Shown here: in pieces, positions 38,416 through 42,026 of the stretch | How positions within the stretch are numbered: position 1 is the stretch's first letter | How the letters are laid out: each line of letters opens with the position of its first letter | Origin: a virus | Length of the DNA: 42,026 nt | Strand: one strand, 5' to 3' | IMG/VR virus record: IMGVR_UViG_3300036770_002847 | Coordinates: 1 to 42,026 of that record | Program-made: the position numbers and the translations under genes | The notes under the pieces: generated by a model | The model's database searches: none | Told to the model about the DNA's origin: nothing | The model's input: the letters and a program-made list of their open reading frames with translations, nothing else

Positions 38416-38444
38416 TTGCCGGCACACAATTTTTGTAGTAGAAT
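38416..38444 (+). promoter_or_regulatory. Sigma-70-like promoter before the CobT-like gene
   Basis: TTGCCG at 38416-38421, a 17-base spacer, and TAGAAT at 38439-38444 fit a host sigma-70 promoter (4 and 5 matches of 6). Transcription would start near 38450, about 20 bases before the ATG at 38469. A weak GTGT/ACAC hairpin followed by T5 (38413-38434) overlaps it and could end upstream transcripts. Confidence 0.5.
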
Positions 38445-38468
38445 GGTCTCTCTTAACTAGGAAAGCTT

Positions 38469-40640
38469 ATGGAACTCATTCAATCTAAATCACTGCTTGC
38501 CAAATTAATGGCGACTGAAAACCTTATCGTTGAACAGCGCAAGGTCTCTACCGCATCCTTTGATGTTAAAAACCGTGTACTTACTGTACCCATACTTGAT
38601 AAAAATATTTCAGCACAACTTTATGACCTTTTTATGGGACATGAAGTTGGTCACGCACTTTATACACCACTAGATGGTATGGATAAAGCTCGAGAGCAAA
38701 AACTTTCATTGTCTCTGATGAATGTGTTGGAAGATGTTCGTATTGAGCGTAAAATCAAAAACAAATATCCTGGCATCCGTCAATCGTTTGTTCGTGGTTA
38801 CAAAGAACTCATTGATAAAAACTTTTTCGACACAAATGGTATCGACCTCAATGATTTAAATTTTATTGACCGCATCAATCTTTTCTTTAAAGGTGGTCCA
38901 GGTCAAGGCATTGGCTTTACTGATTTCGAAAAATCTTTAATTCAAGAGGTTGAATCTACAGAAACTTATGATGATGTAATTGAAGTTGCTAAAAAAGTTT
39001 CTGAATACACCAAACAACAAGAAGAAGAAAAACAAAAAGCAAATCCTCAAGAACCTGAATATAATGATGAATCTGAAGAAGATTATGATTTTGAGGATGA
39101 TTACGGTGATTATGAAGAAGTAGAATCTAATGATGATTGGAATTCTTCAGAAGAAGAAGAAAAACAGTCACCATCTTTTGAGAGCAAAAAGAATTTTTCA
39201 AAAGATGAAAAAACAGAAGCTGAAGAAGAAGTAGAATCTAAAACAGATAAAGCTTTTCGTAAAAACGAAAGTCAACTCTTTGATAATGGCAATCGTATTC
39301 ACTACTATGGAAATATTCCAGATGTAGATTTGAATAAGATTGTTATTCCATACAAAAAGCTTTGGTCTCGGTATCGTGAATGGGTAAAAACATTTTTGGT
39401 AACAAATTATGGACCAGAATCGACAGGCCTTAACACCAAAGAATTTACGAAAATTCGTAATGATTCCAAAAAAGTTGTTTCTTATCTAGCTAAAGAATTT
39501 GAAATGCGTAAAAACGCAGAACAAATGAAACGTGCTTCAGTTGCAAAAACTGGTGAATTGAACATGGAGAAAATTTACGCTTATAAACTAAGTGAAGATA
39601 TTTTCAAAAAGATTACTGTTGTTCCTGGTGGCAAATCGCACGGCATCGTTATGTTTATTGATTGGTCTGGTTCGATGTGTGATTATTTGGACAACACAAT
39701 CAAACAACTTTTCAATCTTACAATGTTTTGTAAAAAAGTGAATCTGCCATTTGAAGTATATGCGTTTACTTCAACATATCTAGATGATAGTGAACCGCAA
39801 AAAGGAAGATATCTCGACACACAAAAAACTGGAGATATTTCATTTAGTGATGTAAATTTATTGAACCTTCTGTCTAGTAAAATGTCGGCATCAGAATTAC
39901 ACTATGCTTGTTCCGCATTGCTTTTTGCTTCAGAAAAATACGGAAATAGAAGTTTTGCAAATCCTAGACCCTACTGGCTTGATTTGGCTGGAACTCCACT
40001 CAATGAAACTGTTATCGCAGCTATGAAAATTGTTCCCCAATTCAAAAAAGATTACAAGTTACAAATTGTAAATACTGTTTTTCTTTCTGACGGTGATGGT
40101 CACAATCTAACCGAAGTTTGGTTTGACAGTAAAGAAAGAGAAAGAAAAGTAGCAGGTCGAGGTAATGATGAGAAACAAGCTAGTCTTGGTCGTTACGATG
40201 GTTTCGAAAAGATTTTTGTTATTCGTGACACCGAAACAAAGAATGAAGAAAGAATTTTAATTAACAACTTAGAAAACCGTGACTTGACTGCGGCATATAT
40301 TCGGTTGTTGAAAAAGAAAACTGGCTGTAATGTAATTGGTTTTTATATTCTTTCAAGCCGTAATTTCGGTAGTGAGTCGAGAATGTTTTTTCCACAAACA
40401 GCCGATTTTAATAAATTGCGTTCTGATTTCCGCAAGAATAAATATCAAGTAGTTACAAGTGCCGGTTACGATGAATACTATTTGCTGCGTGCTGAAGGAC
40501 TGGATATCGATGATGATGTTGAATTTGAAGTAAAAGAAAATGCAACAACTCGTAGTCTAGTTACAGCATTTAGCAAATATACAAGTAACAGAGTTACAAA
40601 CCGGGTTGTGTTGAACCGTTTCGTAGGACTGATTACATGA
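38469..40640 (+). CDS. CobT/VWA-like protein with HExxH metalloprotease motif
   Basis: A 723-residue protein. Near the N-terminus GHEVGHALYTP contains HExxH (His58-Glu59, His62), followed by a helical region with EDVRIERKIKNKYPG, typical of phage proteins annotated as peptidases or CobT-like. An acidic low-complexity stretch (about 190-265) follows. From about 390 a von Willebrand A domain begins: IVMFIDWSGSMCDYL carries the DxSxS MIDAS site, with FLSDGDGHN near 542. Such proteins usually work with a MoxR/CobS AAA ATPase. None is in this window. It has its own sigma-70-like promoter and begins an operon with three or more further genes. Exact function unknown. Confidence 0.85.
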   Translation: MELIQSKSLLAKLMATENLIVEQRKVSTASFDVKNRVLTVPILDKNISAQLYDLFMGHEVGHALYTPLDGMDKAREQKLSLSLMNVLEDVRIERKIKNKYPGIRQSFVRGYKELIDKNFFDTNGIDLNDLNFIDRINLFFKGGPGQGIGFTDFEKSLIQEVESTETYDDVIEVAKKVSEYTKQQEEEKQKANPQEPEYNDESEEDYDFEDDYGDYEEVESNDDWNSSEEEEKQSPSFESKKNFSKDEKTEAEEEVESKTDKAFRKNESQLFDNGNRIHYYGNIPDVDLNKIVIPYKKLWSRYREWVKTFLVTNYGPESTGLNTKEFTKIRNDSKKVVSYLAKEFEMRKNAEQMKRASVAKTGELNMEKIYAYKLSEDIFKKITVVPGGKSHGIVMFIDWSGSMCDYLDNTIKQLFNLTMFCKKVNLPFEVYAFTSTYLDDSEPQKGRYLDTQKTGDISFSDVNLLNLLSSKMSASELHYACSALLFASEKYGNRSFANPRPYWLDLAGTPLNETVIAAMKIVPQFKKDYKLQIVNTVFLSDGDGHNLTEVWFDSKERERKVAGRGNDEKQASLGRYDGFEKIFVIRDTETKNEERILINNLENRDLTAAYIRLLKKKTGCNVIGFYILSSRNFGSESRMFFPQTADFNKLRSDFRKNKYQVVTSAGYDEYYLLRAEGLDIDDDVEFEVKENATTRSLVTAFSKYTSNRVTNRVVLNRFVGLIT

Positions 40641-40834
40641 GTTTAGATAGCGAATTTGAGAACAACAATAAAATCGCAAAGGTCCGCAGAACCAGCAATG
40701 GTTTTGCGGTCGACCTTTTTATAGACCATAAACCATTTCAAACAGTATCCGCTTTTACTGTCGATGAAGCAGAATCGATTGCGGAAGACTTTGTTTTAAA
40801 TGCTGATGGGAGTCCACAATTTTTAACTGAATAG
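40637..40834 (+). CDS. Small hypothetical protein
   Basis: A 65-residue alpha/beta protein (KIAKVRRTSNGFAVDLFIDHKPFQT in parts, then VDEAESIAEDFVLNADG). Overlaps the preceding gene by ATGA and ends 7 bases before the MazG-like gene. It may be a small dsRBD-like or Arc-like fold, but no motif settles this. Confidence 0.65.
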   Translation: MSLDSEFENNNKIAKVRRTSNGFAVDLFIDHKPFQTVSAFTVDEAESIAEDFVLNADGSPQFLTE

Positions 40835-40841
40835 ATATATT

Positions 40842-41132
40842 ATGAACAATATTGAAAAAGAAGTGATGTTAATTGCACAAGAAGAATGTGCAGAAGTGAT
40901 TCAAGCAATTAGTAAAGTGTTTCGATTTGGTATGGATGATGTTCACCCAACCACAAATAAATCAAACAAAGATTCGTTAGAAGAAGAAACTGGTGATTTG
41001 TTGTGTATGATTCAATTGATGATAGAAAAAGGTATTATCAACGAATCAAACGTTAACAAAGCATCATTACAAAAAAGAATCAAACTTGAAAAATGGTCAA
41101 ACATTTTTGAAGAAGATAAGATTATTAATTAA
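40842..41132 (+). CDS. MazG-like nucleotide pyrophosphohydrolase
   Basis: A 96-residue all-helical NTP pyrophosphatase. EECAEVIQAISKVFRFG (about residues 14-30) supplies the ExxE metal motif and LEEETGDLLCMIQLM (about 46-60) the ExxD motif, the four acidic ligands of the family. Phage MazG proteins remove ppGpp-like or damaged nucleotides, or alter the host stringent response; the substrate of this short form is unknown. Its stop overlaps the next small gene by one base. Confidence 0.85.
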   Translation: MNNIEKEVMLIAQEECAEVIQAISKVFRFGMDDVHPTTNKSNKDSLEEETGDLLCMIQLMIEKGIINESNVNKASLQKRIKLEKWSNIFEEDKIIN

Positions 41133-41251
41133 TGGATATACATGAATTGATTCGGTTTTTGAATCGTGTTTACGTATGGATGCCAACAAATAGTCCAATA
41201 CGTGGAGAATTACTTCATGTGATTCAAAAACTGAAAGGTCAAATACGATGA
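41132..41251 (+). CDS. Small 39-residue protein
   Basis: A 39-codon ORF filling the gap between the MazG-like and GalE-like genes. Start ATG overlaps the MazG stop, and the stop TGA overlaps the next ATG (ATGA). The protein is helical and basic (ELIRFLNRVYVWMP, GELLHVIQKLKGQ). Tight coupling at both ends supports it; no function is known. Confidence 0.55.
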   Translation: MDIHELIRFLNRVYVWMPTNSPIRGELLHVIQKLKGQIR

Positions 41252-42026
41252 GAAATGTTTTGGTCACCGGTAATGCCGGATATATCGGTCAACATTTAGT
41301 TAAACTGTTGGCAGAACACGGTGGGTATAATATTTACGGGCAAGATTTAAATTATATGTCACGTGAAAAACATCAACCACTTTATGGTGTCAACATTACT
41401 GACATACAAGACACCAATTCAATATATAAAATCGAATTTGATAGTGTCGTACATTTGGCGGCACTTGTGCGTGTTGGTGAATCTGTTGAACAACCTGCCA
41501 GATACTATCGAACCAATATTTCTGGTTCAATGAATCTAATCGACAATCTATCATATGACAATTTTGTGTTTGCATCAACAGGTGCAGCAGAAAAAATGTC
41601 TTCACCATACGCAATCTCAAAGAAAGTCATTGAAGATTATATAAAAGACAAAGCCCAAAAGTTCACAACCTTTCGTTTCTACAATGTTGTTGGTTCTGAG
41701 TATGGTATTCAACCAACAAATCCAGACGGAATTCTGTCAAATCTAATCAAAGCAAAAGAGACCGGACAGTTTACGATTCATGGTGACACTTATCCGACCA
41801 AAGATGGTACCTGTGTGCGTGAATATGTACACGTAATGGATATTTGTAGAGCAATCATCAAAGCAATTGAAAAACCAACCAATCAAATTGAGAATCTTGC
41901 TTATGGTGATACAAGAACAGCCAAAGAGATTGTAGACATTTTTAAAGATGTAAATGATGTTGAATTTAAAACTGTTATTGGACCAGCAAGAGATGGTGAT
42001 GCCGCTGAATATTTCCTTAAAAATCA
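41248..42026 (+). CDS. UDP-glucose 4-epimerase-like (GalE), 3' truncated
   Basis: An extended SDR that runs off the right edge (259 complete codons). VLVTGNAGYIGQHLV is the NAD glycine motif. HLAALVRVGESV, FASTGAAEKMSSPYAISKK (Tyr/Lys pair), RFYNVVG and YPTKDGTCVREYVHVMD follow; the last is the GalE signature. It would interconvert UDP-glucose and UDP-galactose or a related pair. It probably belongs to a further carbohydrate cluster outside the window. The region in place of the usual SSAxVYG motif is shortened (STGAAEKM), as in some divergent epimerases. Confidence 0.85.
   Translation, partial: MRNVLVTGNAGYIGQHLVKLLAEHGGYNIYGQDLNYMSREKHQPLYGVNITDIQDTNSIYKIEFDSVVHLAALVRVGESVEQPARYYRTNISGSMNLIDNLSYDNFVFASTGAAEKMSSPYAISKKVIEDYIKDKAQKFTTFRFYNVVGSEYGIQPTNPDGILSNLIKAKETGQFTIHGDTYPTKDGTCVREYVHVMDICRAIIKAIEKPTNQIENLAYGDTRTAKEIVDIFKDVNDVEFKTVIGPARDGDAAEYFLKN

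Noticed and set aside
37465-38468. tRNA genes in the intergenic region
   Set aside because: No cloverleaf with a T-loop GTTCRA sequence could be built from the hairpins seen there.

Overview
This window looks like a central piece of the genome of a T4-like (Straboviridae/Kyanoviridae-type) contractile-tailed phage of an aquatic Gram-negative host. The DNA is AT-rich, and every gene is on the plus strand with start/stop overlaps of a few bases. It carries recognisable T4 core genes: UvsX recombinase, gp41 helicase, gp61 primase, RNase H, class I ribonucleotide reductase NrdA/NrdB. It also has genes typical of aquatic T4-like phages: ThyX, MazG-like, a CobT/VWA-like protein and 2OG-Fe(II)-oxygenase-like proteins. 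The host is inferred to be Gram-negative from an inner/outer-membrane spanin pair and an LpxH-like enzyme. I see no photosynthesis genes, tRNAs, CRISPR arrays, integrase or insertion sequences.

Layout. 1-4239: recombination/replication block (uvsX, a gp40-like gene, gene 41, a DruA-like gene). 4261-5681: two unassigned genes behind a late-promoter-like GATAAATA. 5684-15850: a compact run of 13 carbohydrate genes: glycosyltransferases of several folds, a cytidylyltransferase, an RmlB-type 4,6-dehydratase, an RfbH/E1-type 3-dehydrase with its unusual His in place of the PLP lysine and iron-sulfur cysteines, and two further SDR enzymes. No flippase, polymerase or membrane-anchored transferase is visible, so a cytoplasmic target such as a virion protein is a reasonable inference. 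A long compound hairpin and tandem late-promoter-like boxes mark the end of this block.

15982-24063: a block of putative virion-internal proteins. Five genes begin with the same ten-residue pattern (aromatic residue at position 4, Leu/Ile at 8, Glu at 10), which matches the capsid-targeting and prohead-protease signal of T4 internal proteins. Several proteins also contain repeated internal Leu/Ile-Asp-Glu sites separating small basic modules. I read this as a set of enzymes and modular polyproteins packaged in the head and processed there. An Ig-like structural protein follows.

24060-26727: lysis cassette (i-spanin, GTG-started o-spanin, a second lipoprotein, GH19 endolysin, holin-like coiled coil with a C-terminal membrane segment). 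26753-33023: nucleotide and DNA metabolism (primase, ThyX, NrdA, NrdB) with two 2OG-oxygenase-like genes inserted. 33025-37464: LpxH-like phosphoesterase, a glycosyltransferase, GIY-YIG-like endonuclease, RNase H and small genes, one of which (33770-33943) lies hidden across two neighbours. 37465-38444: a structured intergenic and small-gene region bounded by inverted copies of a 19-bp palindromic element. 38469-42026: CobT-like metalloprotease/VWA protein, MazG-like pyrophosphatase and a truncated GalE-like epimerase running off the end.
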